Shown in pieces: positions 35,856-43,080 of a stretch of 64,000 nucleotides of DNA. A program made the position numbers and the translations under genes. The notes under the pieces are model-generated. The model did no database searches, was not told where the DNA came from, and was given only the letters and a program-made list of their open reading frames with translations. Origin of the DNA: an uncultured Prevotellaceae bacterium (GTDB taxonomy: Bacteria; Bacteroidota; Bacteroidia; Bacteroidales; Bacteroidaceae); contig ONKX01000002.1 in assembly GCA_900318555.1 (NCBI GenBank), positions 1 to 64,000 of the forward strand, given 5' to 3'. Position 1 is the first letter of the stretch. Every line of letters begins with the position of its first letter.

Positions 35856-37397
35856 ATGAACATTATTGTTGGTATTATTCTGATTGCTGCAGCCCTGATT
35901 GTAGGTGGTTTCTGCGGCTTTATGATTTTCCGCTTCGTTGTGAAGGGAAAATATAATGAAATGCTGAATGCCGCCAAGAAGGAGGCAGAGGTAATCAAAG
36001 AAAAGAAACTGCTTGAGGTGAAGGAGAAATTCCTGAACAAGAAAGCAGAACTGGAAAAGGAAGTGCAACAGCGCAACCAGCACATCCAGCAGAGCGAGAA
36101 CAAACTGAAGCAGCGTGAGATATCGCTGAACCAGCGTCAGGAGGAACTGGGACGTCGCAAGAATGACCTCGACAACCAGCAGACCCGTATCGACAACGAG
36201 AAGAAGGTGCTGACGCTGAAGCAGGAAGAACTTGAGAAGATGCAGATGCAGGAGCGCGCCAAGCTGGAGGAACTCTCCGGACTCTCTGCCGACGAGGCTA
36301 AGGCACGTCTGGTGGAATCGCTGAAGGATGAAGCCAAGACCGATGCTGCTGCCTACATCAATGAAATCATGGACGAGGCCAAGCTCAATGCCAATGCCCA
36401 GGCCAAGAAAATCATTATCCAGACCATCCAGCGTGTGGCTACTGAGACCGCTGTCGAAAACTCCGTCAGCGTATTCCATATCGACAACGACGACGTCAAG
36501 GGTCGTGTCATTGGTCGTGAGGGTCGTAACATCCGTGCTTTGGAGGCTGCCTGCGGTGTTGAAATCGTCGTCGACGACACTCCTGAGGCTATCGTCATTT
36601 CCGCCTTCGACCCCATCCGTCGCGAGACCTGTCGTCTGGCCCTCCACCAGTTGGTGGCCGATGGACGTATCCATCCCGCACGTATCGAGGAGGTCGTTGC
36701 CAAGGTGAAGAAACAGTTGGAGAACGAGATCATCGAGACGGGTAAGCGCACCACCATCGACCTTGGTATTCATGGTCTGCACCCCGAACTCATCCGTATC
36801 ATCGGTAAGATGAAATATCGTTCCAGCTATGGTCAGAATCTGTTGCAGCACGCCCGCGAGACGGCTAACCTCTGTGCCGTGATGGCTGCTGAGCTGGGCC
36901 TGAATCCGAAGAAGGCTAAGCGCGCCGGTCTGTTGCACGATATCGGTAAGGTGCCCGATGAGGATACTGACGATCCACATGCTATCTACGGTGCCAAGAT
37001 TGCCGAGAAGTTCAAGGAGAAGCCCGATATCTGCAATGCTATCGGTGCCCACCACGACGAGATGGAGATGCAGACGCTGCTCGCACCTATCGTACAGATT
37101 TGTGACGCTATCTCTGGTGCACGCCCTGGTGCACGCCGTGAGATTGTCGAGGCATACATCAAGCGTCTGAACGACCTTGAGGCCATCGCCATGAGCTATC
37201 CTGGTGTCACCAAGACCTACGCCATCCAGGCTGGTCGCGAGCTCCGTGTCATCGTTGGTGCCGACAAGATGGACGATGCCGAGACCGAGGCACTCAGCGG
37301 ACAGATTGCATCGAAGATCCAGAACGAGATGACTTATCCCGGTCAGGTCAAGATCACCGTCATCCGCGAGACCCGCTCCGTCGCTTACGCGAAGTAA
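35856..37397 (+). CDS. rny: Ribonuclease Y
   Basis: A 513-residue membrane-anchored endoribonuclease that starts mRNA decay. Residues 1-25 form an N-terminal transmembrane helix ([20 protein letters not shown]). Residues about 30-165 are a long coiled coil rich in Lys/Glu/Gln. A KH domain ([19 protein letters not shown], about 213-231) follows. The HD domain is next, with [20 protein letters not shown] and [20 protein letters not shown] carrying the metal-binding His-Asp. It is the last gene of the unit and ends at a strong bidirectional terminator. Confidence 0.96.
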   Translation: MNIIVGIILIAAALIVGGFCGFMIFRFVVKGKYNEMLNAAKKEAEVIKEKKLLEVKEKFLNKKAELEKEVQQRNQHIQQSENKLKQREISLNQRQEELGRRKNDLDNQQTRIDNEKKVLTLKQEELEKMQMQERAKLEELSGLSADEAKARLVESLKDEAKTDAAAYINEIMDEAKLNANAQAKKIIIQTIQRVATETAVENSVSVFHIDNDDVKGRVIGREGRNIRALEAACGVEIVVDDTPEAIVISAFDPIRRETCRLALHQLVADGRIHPARIEEVVAKVKKQLENEIIETGKRTTIDLGIHGLHPELIRIIGKMKYRSSYGQNLLQHARETANLCAVMAAELGLNPKKAKRAGLLHDIGKVPDEDTDDPHAIYGAKIAEKFKEKPDICNAIGAHHDEMEMQTLLAPIVQICDAISGARPGARREIVEAYIKRLNDLEAIAMSYPGVTKTYAIQAGRELRVIVGADKMDDAETEALSGQIASKIQNEMTYPGQVKITVIRETRSVAYAK

Positions 37398-37428
37398 TAT
37401 CGTTATCCCGTAATAACGACAATAAATC

Positions 37429-37460
37429 AAAAAAGAGACCTTTTGCGGGTCTCTTTTTTT
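37429..37460. terminator. Bidirectional terminator between rny and tRNA-Val
   Basis: AAAAAGAGACC and GGTCTCTTTTT pair around a short loop. T runs follow on the plus strand (rny) and on the minus strand (tRNA-Val). Confidence 0.9.
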
Positions 37461-37465
37461 ATTTG

Positions 37466-37540
37466 TAGGGACGGCCGGGCTCGAACCGGCGACCTCTTCA
37501 ATGTGACTGAAGCGCTCTAAACCAACTGGGCTACGCCCCT
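37466..37540 (-). tRNA. tRNA-Val (anticodon CAC)
   Basis: A 75-nt cloverleaf on the minus strand. The acceptor is AGGGGCG/CGTCCCT with discriminator A. The anticodon arm is CTTCA-GTCACAT-TGAAG, giving CAC for GUG codons. The T arm is GCCGG-TTCGAGC-CCGGC. The D stem has one C-A mismatch. CCA is not encoded. Confidence 0.9.
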
Positions 37541-37621
37541 TCGTTACAAAATCGTATGCAAAATTAATAAAATTGTTTCATTCCTGCAAACTTTTCCCCA
37601 TCTTTTTACCTTTCAGGCAAG

Positions 37622-37656
37622 AAAAAAGGTTCCAACGAACAAACGTGGAACCTTTT
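37622..37656 (-). terminator. Terminator of secG
   Basis: AAAAGGTTCCA/TGGAACCTTTT around an 11-nt loop. On the minus strand it is followed by a T run (TTTTTTC). It ends the rlmN-to-secG gene group. Confidence 0.88.
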
Positions 37657-37677
37657 ATCTTTGTAAACAGGCGTTGC

Positions 37678-38094
37678 TTACTCGGCTTTTGCCTTGTTGT
37701 CAGCGGGAGCCTCAGCTGCAGGAGCTTCAGCAGCGGGAGCCTCAGCGGCGGGAGCAGCAGCGTCCTTGGCAGGAGCAGCTTCTTTCTGCTGGCTGGCACC
37801 GAATCCAGGCAGATTGTTAGGATTGGTGACAGGGTTCTCGATGTTCTCCATCACTGAACTGTCAGCGGTAGCGGTGGGAGCAACCCATGCGCAAACGACG
37901 CTGATGATGACCATAGCGGCAGCCAGTGCCCATGTGGCCTTCTCAATGAAATCGGTGGTCTTGCGAACACCGGCAACTTGGTTGTAGCCAGCGAAACTTG
38001 ACGACAGACCACCACCCTTAGACTCTTGAATCAGCACGATACCGATCATCAGTATGGCTGCAATCACGATAAGAATTACAAATAATGTGTACAT
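37678..38094 (-). CDS. secG: Preprotein translocase subunit SecG
   Basis: A 138-residue inner-membrane protein. There are two hydrophobic helices (residues 1-24 and about 55-75) with the SecG signature between them: IGIVLIQESKGGGLSSSFAG. It assists SecYE in protein export. The last 55 residues are a low-complexity Ala-Pro-Glu tail (APAAEAP repeats ending DNKAKAE), longer than in enterobacterial SecG and probably disordered in the cytoplasm or periplasm. It is the final gene of a minus-strand series and follows the TPR-like gene by 17 bp. Confidence 0.93.
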   Translation of the reverse strand: MYTLFVILIVIAAILMIGIVLIQESKGGGLSSSFAGYNQVAGVRKTTDFIEKATWALAAAMVIISVVCAWVAPTATADSSVMENIENPVTNPNNLPGFGASQQKEAAPAKDAAAPAAEAPAAEAPAAEAPADNKAKAE

Positions 38095-38111
38095 AATGTT
38101 TTGATTTTAAA

Positions 38112-38867
38112 TTATTTAATTTTTGAATTATTCTTGCTGTTTATTATTAATTTCTCGAGGAAACGTATCTGGTCGGTAAAGTAGGCGTTCTTTTTCGGAT
38201 AGCGTTCCGCCAGTCGGCCTATGATGTCGAGTGCCTTCTGATAGCGTCCTTGTTTGATGTAGATGCGTGCCAGGGTCTCGGTGAAGTATTCCTCTTCCAC
38301 GTCCTCCGTATTCTCTGACGTCTGTGCCTCTTCCGGTTCCTGGGGCAGATCGTTGAGAAGGATGCGTCCCTGTTCCTGTTCGAGGAAAGTGTCGATGAGG
38401 TCTTGTCCCTTCATTTGTGGAGAATTGTCCTCCTTCGCCATTGCCCCCTCGGTAGCCAACAGGTAGGTGACGTAGTCCACTGATGCGTCGGCTGGGGTAG
38501 GCTTGCGGTCCTGCTTTTCTGCCGTATTGTCTTCCTGTGGAAGTGCATCGAGGAAAGTATCTATCAGGTCGATGGTGCGCGAGGACGAGCTGTCTGTTGT
38601 CGGCTTCTGACTGTTGTCCGTCAGCTGTTGGCGTATCTGATAGTGTGCAGCCTCTATCATCTGGAAGATGACCTTACGGTCTGTGACATAGATGGCAGCA
38701 CGGCGGAGCTCCTCGTCGAACGACGGGTCATGCAGCAGATAGAGATTCTGCAACATGAGGAGGCGTGCCGTCTGGAAATACGGATGCAGCGCCAGCATAG
38801 ACCGCAGCTCGTAGAGCGTGTCGCGATCCATCAGCTCGGGGTGGTCAATGAGTTCCGTTATTTCCAT
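38112..38867 (-). CDS. TPR-like protein of unknown function
   Basis: A 251-residue soluble protein. Residues about 1-95 are helical pairs (DRDTLYELRSMLALHPYFQT and ARLLMLQNLYLLHDPSFDEE). A Ser/Thr/Glu-rich linker follows. The end has a TPR-type motif (ETLARIYIKQGRYQKALDII then GRLAERYPKKNAYF). No signal peptide is present. Its position between lptE and secG suggests a role in envelope protein or LPS handling, but nothing in the sequence shows one. The gap to lptE is filled entirely by heptamers. Confidence 0.75.
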   Translation of the reverse strand: MEITELIDHPELMDRDTLYELRSMLALHPYFQTARLLMLQNLYLLHDPSFDEELRRAAIYVTDRKVIFQMIEAAHYQIRQQLTDNSQKPTTDSSSSRTIDLIDTFLDALPQEDNTAEKQDRKPTPADASVDYVTYLLATEGAMAKEDNSPQMKGQDLIDTFLEQEQGRILLNDLPQEPEEAQTSENTEDVEEEYFTETLARIYIKQGRYQKALDIIGRLAERYPKKNAYFTDQIRFLEKLIINSKNNSKIK

Positions 38868-38923
38868 ATCTTATATCTTACCTTTTGTTTCTTGCCTCTT
38901 ACCTCTTACTTCTAACATCACCA
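38868..38923. repeat. 7-bp-period tract, CTCTTAC-type units
   Basis: Eight units (ATCTTAT, ATCTTAC, CTTTTGT, TTCTTGC, CTCTTAC, CTCTTAC, TTCTAAC, ATCACCA) begin directly at the base upstream of the TPR-like start codon. They run through the lptE stop codon (complement of 38918-38920). Confidence 0.88.
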
Positions 38924-39442
38924 GTTCGCCACAGTGGCATTGAATATCTCTTCGCAGATACTCTTACACATCTGTGAGACCAGTTCTTCCTGTACGGAGT
39001 TCAGCGAACGCGTGGTTTCGTAACTCTGACTGGCCGAGAATGTACGCTCAAAGTCCTCGTTGTGATTGGCGTTGTTGGTAAAGCGTACGTTGACGGTCAT
39101 CGTCAATTCCGTCTGAGCCGAGTAGCCTTCTGCACTGACCGACTTATTGCGTTGCGTGTATTGCGTAATCTCGCCCTCAATCTTCATGTCGCCGTTACGC
39201 TTGACTTGCGTGAGACGAGTGTGGTTGGCAAACTGATCCTTCAGCTCGTTGTTGAACATGGGACCCATCGGACCCCATACGTAACTGGCGCGGATGGGGA
39301 AATCGGCAATCTGGATGGTCTTCGTCTTGGTGTAGTCGATGCTGGCACCGTTGAACTTATAGCTCACGGAACAGGCACTGACTGCCAACAGCCAACAGCT
39401 AAAGGCCAATAGCTTATATGTCGTTTTACTTGTCCAGTCCAT
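38918..39442 (-). CDS. lptE: LptE-family LPS-assembly lipoprotein
   Basis: A 174-residue outer-membrane lipoprotein with an N-terminal signal and lipobox LAVSACS (Cys near residue 24). The body matches the Bacteroidota LptE family: SYKFNGASIDYTKTKTIQIA, FPIRASYVWGPMGP and FERTFSASQSYETTRSLNSV. With LptD it would place LPS in the outer leaflet. The hydrophobic core of the signal peptide (YKLLAFSCWLLAVSA) is encoded by a 7-bp-period tract, which is unusual. The start overlaps the 3' end of the sigma-54 activator gene by 17 bp, so translation may be coupled. An alternative later start is not obvious. Confidence 0.88.
   Translation of the reverse strand: MDWTSKTTYKLLAFSCWLLAVSACSVSYKFNGASIDYTKTKTIQIADFPIRASYVWGPMGPMFNNELKDQFANHTRLTQVKRNGDMKIEGEITQYTQRNKSVSAEGYSAQTELTMTVNVRFTNNANHNEDFERTFSASQSYETTRSLNSVQEELVSQMCKSICEEIFNATVANW
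39382..39416. repeat. Heptamer tract encoding the LptE signal peptide core
   Basis: Units CTGCCAA, CAGCCAA, CAGCTAA, AGGCCAA and TAGCTTA on the plus strand; in reverse they encode the Leu/Cys/Trp-rich hydrophobic core. Confidence 0.7.
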
Positions 39443-40670
39443 ATTGTTTCAATCTCCTATATAGCGTCCTGTCACTGATACCCAGTTCCTGCGCTGCTTT
39501 CTTGCGATTACCGCCATTACGATTGAGGGCTTTCTCGAGTGCCAGCCTGCTCCAGTCGTTTACATTCAGGTTCTCCATCTCTGGCGACGGTTCTACATAT
39601 TCTTCTGCCTCTGCTACTTCTGCAGAGTTTAGTGGTGAGAGTTTAGTGGTGAGAGGTGAGAGGTTCGCCGGTGCGAACTGTGTTGTCGGCAATTGCGTAG
39701 GAGCCTGCATAGGTGTTGTACCCTGCACTTCTTCAATCTGTTTCTTCAGCGATGTCATCTCACGCCGCATGTCGTTGACGTTTGAGCGCAGTTCGAAAAG
39801 AATCTTATAGAGAATCTCACGTTCGTTTTCAAACGAATGGTCTCCCTCTCTGTGGATGGTGGCCAGTTGAGTGGTCTCCAAGTCCTGCGGAATAAACTGC
39901 ATGAGGATGTCGGGCGTGATGGTACGTTCTGTGCTGAGAATGGACAGTTGTTCGGTGATACTTTTCAACTGACGGATGTTGCCCGGCCACTTATAGCGCA
40001 TCAGCATCTGCTTGGCCTCATCAGTCAAGACTATTTTGTCCATGCGGTATTTCTCTGCCATCTGAAGGGCAAAGAGACGGAACAACAGTACGATGTCCTC
40101 ACCACGGTCGCGTAAAGCAGGAATTTGTATCTGCACCTGGTTCAGACGGTAGTAGAGGTCTTCACGGAAACGGCCTTCGCTGATGGCTTTCTGGATGTTG
40201 ACATTCGTAGCAGCCACGATGCGCACATCGGTCTTACGAATCTCCGTACCACCAACAGGGATGTATTCTCCATTCTCCAATACACGCAACAGGCGTGCCT
40301 GTGTGGCCATTGGCAGTTCGCCCACCTCGTCGAGGAACAGCGTACCCTTGTTGGCCACGCCGAAGTATCCTTGCGAGTCGTTGACGGCACCAGTGAACGA
40401 GCCCTTTACATGTCCGAAGAGTTCAGAATCGATTGTGCCTTCAGGGATGGCTCCGCAGTTGATGGCGAAATATTTTTCGCGTCGGCGGGGCGAATTGTCG
40501 TGGATGATACGTGGCAGGATGTCCTTACCCACACCGCTCTCACCGATGATCAGCACACTAAGGTCAATGGGCGCCACCTTGAGGGCGACGTCCAGCGCGT
40601 TATTCAGCGCCTCGCAGTTGCCTACGATGCTGTAACGCTGCTTAATGTTCTGAAGTTCGGAAGTCTTCAT
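39426..40670 (-). CDS. Sigma-54-dependent transcriptional activator (AAA+ and Fis HTH)
   Basis: A 414-residue activator made of a central AAA+ domain and a C-terminal Fis-type DNA-binding helix-turn-helix, with no N-terminal receiver or sensory domain. Walker A is IGESGVGKD (about 41-49), the sigma-54 contact loop is GHVKGSFTGA (a GSFTGA variant of GAFTGA), and Walker B is GTLFLDEVGELP. The HTH is NRKKAAQELGISDRTLYRRL. Lacking a regulatory domain, it may be controlled by abundance or by a partner. Residues around 336-349 (LSPLTTKLSPLNSA) are a 14-residue repeat block encoded by a 42-bp heptamer tract in the linker between the domains. Its target promoters are not evident in this window. Confidence 0.93.
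   Translation of the reverse strand: MKTSELQNIKQRYSIVGNCEALNNALDVALKVAPIDLSVLIIGESGVGKDILPRIIHDNSPRRREKYFAINCGAIPEGTIDSELFGHVKGSFTGAVNDSQGYFGVANKGTLFLDEVGELPMATQARLLRVLENGEYIPVGGTEIRKTDVRIVAATNVNIQKAISEGRFREDLYYRLNQVQIQIPALRDRGEDIVLLFRLFALQMAEKYRMDKIVLTDEAKQMLMRYKWPGNIRQLKSITEQLSILSTERTITPDILMQFIPQDLETTQLATIHREGDHSFENEREILYKILFELRSNVNDMRREMTSLKKQIEEVQGTTPMQAPTQLPTTQFAPANLSPLTTKLSPLNSAEVAEAEEYVEPSPEMENLNVNDWSRLALEKALNRNGGNRKKAAQELGISDRTLYRRLKQYGLDK
39625..39666. repeat. In-frame 42-bp heptamer tract in the sigma-54 activator linker
   Basis: GAGTTTA, GTGGTGA, GAGTTTA, GTGGTGA, GAGGTGA, GAGGTTC: six units encoding a 7-residue repeat on the minus strand. Confidence 0.88.
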
Positions 40671-40696
40671 TCAACCGTTTTTTACGCAATTGGCTG

Positions 40697-40704
40697 CAAA
40701 GGTA
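40697..40704 (-). promoter_or_regulatory. -7 box TACCTTTG for the sigma-54 activator
   Basis: Minus-strand TACCTTTG, 26 nt upstream of the ATG at 40670. Confidence 0.7.
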
Positions 40705-40743
40705 CAAAGAAAATCTGACATAATGGCATACTTTGGCAGAAAT

Positions 40744-41916
40744 TTAACTTTCTGCTGCCGTTTCATGTTCTATTTCTTTCTTCTCGTCACCACCTTCGGC
40801 AGGTTTATCCTTGCGGAACTGGTCTTTAGGACGAACGGCAAAGCGAGCCTTCTCACCATCTTCACGCTTCTCGTGGAACAGTTTGGGAAGCGGATTCTTC
40901 AGCGGCTCATCATAGTTTTTGCGATTGCGGAATACGTCGATGGCGGTGTAGATGGCCTGACGCATGGATTGTTCGTCGGCCTTGCCTTGTCCAGCAATGT
41001 CGTAGGCGGTGCCATGATCGGGCGATGTACGTACGATAGGCAGTCCGGCAGTATAGTTGACGCCATTCTCTAACGCGATAGTCTTAAACGGAGCCAGTCC
41101 CTGGTCGTGATACATGGCCAGCACGCCATCGAAACGGTCGTAGTTGCCTGAACCGAAGAAACCGTCGGCAGGGTAGGGACCAAATGCCTGAATGCCCTTC
41201 TTTGCCAGTTCCTCGATGGCAGGTGCGATGATGTCTTTCTCCTCAGACCCCAGCAGTCCGTCGTCACCGGCATGGGGATTCAGTGCCAGTATGGCAATGC
41301 GTGGACAAGAGATGCGGAAGTCGCGTTTCAGTGTCGTATGGAAAATGGTCGCTTTCTCCATGATACTTTCTTTGGTGATGGCACGTGCAACGTCTTTGAT
41401 AGCCAAGTGTGTCGTGACGAGGGCCACACGCAGCGTCTCGTTCATCAGTATCATCAAGGCTTTCTGTCCGTCGCCCACACTGGTCTCGATATATTCCGTA
41501 TGACCAGGGAAATGGAATCCCGGACTTTGGATGGTCGCCTTGTTGATGGGGGCGGTCACCAGCACGTCGTATAATCCTTTGCGGAAGTCGGTCATGGCAC
41601 GGTCCAATGCCGTGAAAGCTGCCTCGCCAGCCTCTGCAGAGGGCGTCCCCAACTCTATCTTTATCTCGTTGTCGAAGCAATTCAGCATGTTTAGGCGTCC
41701 GTCGCGAGCGTCCTCTGCCGAATTGATGATGGTATAGTTCGTTTCCAGGTTGAGTGCCTTCTTGTGGTAGGCAGCAATTTTGGGCGAGCCATAGATAATC
41801 GGTGTGCAAAGTTCGAGTATTGTTGGGTCAGCGAAGACCTTCAGAATCACCTCGTAACCGACACCGTTAGTATCTCCTTGCGTGATAGCCACGCGAATTT
41901 TTCTTTCTTGTTCCAT
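40744..41916 (-). CDS. pdxA: 4-hydroxythreonine-4-phosphate dehydrogenase
   Basis: A 390-residue metal- and NAD-dependent enzyme of pyridoxal-phosphate synthesis. ITQGDTNGVGYEVILKVFAD (residues 11-30) is the PdxA opening, and TAPINKATIQSPGFHFPGHT gives the substrate and metal His. LNPHAGDDGLLGSEEKDII and AMYHDQGLAPFKTIALENGV give the remaining metal ligands, with GTAYDIAGQGKADEQSM near the end. Beyond the usual end near residue 345 there is a charged, Lys/Glu-rich tail of about 45 residues (RKDKPAEGGDEKKEIEHE) of unknown use. It starts 2 bp after the rlmN stop, so the pair are co-transcribed. Confidence 0.95.
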   Translation of the reverse strand: MEQERKIRVAITQGDTNGVGYEVILKVFADPTILELCTPIIYGSPKIAAYHKKALNLETNYTIINSAEDARDGRLNMLNCFDNEIKIELGTPSAEAGEAAFTALDRAMTDFRKGLYDVLVTAPINKATIQSPGFHFPGHTEYIETSVGDGQKALMILMNETLRVALVTTHLAIKDVARAITKESIMEKATIFHTTLKRDFRISCPRIAILALNPHAGDDGLLGSEEKDIIAPAIEELAKKGIQAFGPYPADGFFGSGNYDRFDGVLAMYHDQGLAPFKTIALENGVNYTAGLPIVRTSPDHGTAYDIAGQGKADEQSMRQAIYTAIDVFRNRKNYDEPLKNPLPKLFHEKREDGEKARFAVRPKDQFRKDKPAEGGDEKKEIEHETAAES

Positions 41917-41918
41917 AA

Positions 41919-42980
41919 TTATGTCGTTATTTCGTTATTCTTTTTTGCTGTCGACAGTAGTCCGCAGGCTGCAAAAATGTCCTGTCCGCGAGAGGCCCTG
42001 ATGGTGGTGGTAATGCCGTGAGCAGTCAAGTAGTCGCGCAGTGCTTCCATACGTTTTTCGTCAGATGCTGGCAGGTCGACATTGGGAATCTCGTGGAAAC
42101 GAATCAGATTCACGCGACATTCCAGTCCCTCCAGCAGTTTCGCGATCTCACGACCGTAGAGCGGCGTATCGTTCAGTCCGCCAAAGCAGATGTATTCGAA
42201 CGAGCATCGGCGCTGGTGGGTGAAGTCGTATTGTTTCAGCAGGGCGATGGTGTCGGCCAAGGGCATAGCCTTCTCGGCAGGCATCAGTTGCAGGCGCTGT
42301 TCGTGCAGGGGTGAGTGCAGGGAGATGGCCACGTGGCATTCGCTTTCGTCGAGGAACCGCTTCAGCTTGTTTTTCACACCCACACTGCTCACTGTAATCC
42401 GTTTGGGGCTCCACTGCCAACCCCATTCTGCCGTCATGATGTCACACGTCTGTAGCACGGCATCGAGATTGTCCATAGGCTCGCCTTGTCCCATGAATAC
42501 GATATTCGTCAGGCGGTCCACCTCAGGCAATGCATAGATTTGGTTGAGGATGTCCGCTGTTGTCAGATCACCTTGCCATCCCTGCTTGCCCGTCTGGCAG
42601 AACAGACAGTTCATCTTGCAACCCACCTGACACGATACGCATAGCGTCGCACGGTCCTTATCAGGGATGAACACCGTTTCGACGAAGTTAGAGGTGAGGG
42701 GTGAGGGGTGAGAGGTAAGAACGGGAAAGAGGTACTTGATGGTGCCGTCTTTCGAACGTTGGCAATCGATAGGTGCCATAGCGCCGACCTCGTATTCCTC
42801 GCTCAGCCGTTCACGGTTCTGCTTCGAAATATTTGTCATCTCGTCGATGCTCTTCACGTGCTTCACGTAAAGCCATTGTGCTATCTGCCTCGCTGTAAAA
42901 GCAGGCATGCCTAAACTGCCGACGATAGCCTTCAACTCCGTCGGTGTCAGCCCCAAAAGTCGTTTCTTTTGTGGTATCAT
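41919..42980 (-). CDS. rlmN: 23S rRNA (adenine-2503-C2)-methyltransferase
   Basis: A 353-residue radical SAM enzyme that methylates A2503 of 23S rRNA and A37 of some tRNAs. The 4Fe-4S motif is [12 protein letters not shown] (CxxxCxxC). [13 protein letters not shown] is the GEP motif for SAM, and [17 protein letters not shown] is family-typical. The start at 42980 ([10 protein letters not shown]) is only 5 nt from the end of the TACCTTTG box. Two repeat tracts fall inside: a 42-bp one giving [12 protein letters not shown] in the N-terminal half, and an 8-bp one giving the last residues KNNEITT and the stop codon. Confidence 0.95.
   Translation of the reverse strand: MIPQKKRLLGLTPTELKAIVGSLGMPAFTARQIAQWLYVKHVKSIDEMTNISKQNRERLSEEYEVGAMAPIDCQRSKDGTIKYLFPVLTSHPSPLTSNFVETVFIPDKDRATLCVSCQVGCKMNCLFCQTGKQGWQGDLTTADILNQIYALPEVDRLTNIVFMGQGEPMDNLDAVLQTCDIMTAEWGWQWSPKRITVSSVGVKNKLKRFLDESECHVAISLHSPLHEQRLQLMPAEKAMPLADTIALLKQYDFTHQRRCSFEYICFGGLNDTPLYGREIAKLLEGLECRVNLIRFHEIPNVDLPASDEKRMEALRDYLTAHGITTTIRASRGQDIFAACGLLSTAKKNNEITT
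41922..41939. repeat. 8-bp units forming the rlmN C-terminus and stop codon
   Basis: TCGTTATT occurs twice in tandem (41924-41939). The minus-strand unit AATAACGA matches units of the tract at 57361-57432. Confidence 0.65.
42684..42725. repeat. In-frame 42-bp heptamer tract in rlmN
   Basis: GAAGTTA, GAGGTGA, GGGGTGA, GGGGTGA, GAGGTAA, GAACGGG. The encoded SHPSPLTS stretch has no counterpart that I recall in other RlmN proteins. Confidence 0.8.
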
Positions 42981-42985
42981 GGGTG

Positions 42986-43053
42986 CAAAGGTACGAATAA
43001 GTGAGCGAAAAACCAAATTTATTTGGTGTTTCGTAGAAAAAATAGTATCTTTG
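42986..43053. promoter_or_regulatory. Back-to-back promoters of rlmN and the GT2-DUF4922-SpoIID gene
   Basis: Minus: TACCTTTG (42986-42993) with a TTTG (complement of 43014-43017) and a 20-nt spacer containing GCTCACTTATTCG. Plus: TTTG (43022-43025), a 20-nt spacer and TATCTTTG (43046-43053). The two -33 elements lie in one palindrome, CCAAATTTATTTGG. Confidence 0.8.
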
Positions 43054-43080
43054 CACCTAAAATTAGCAAAAGATAAAGTA

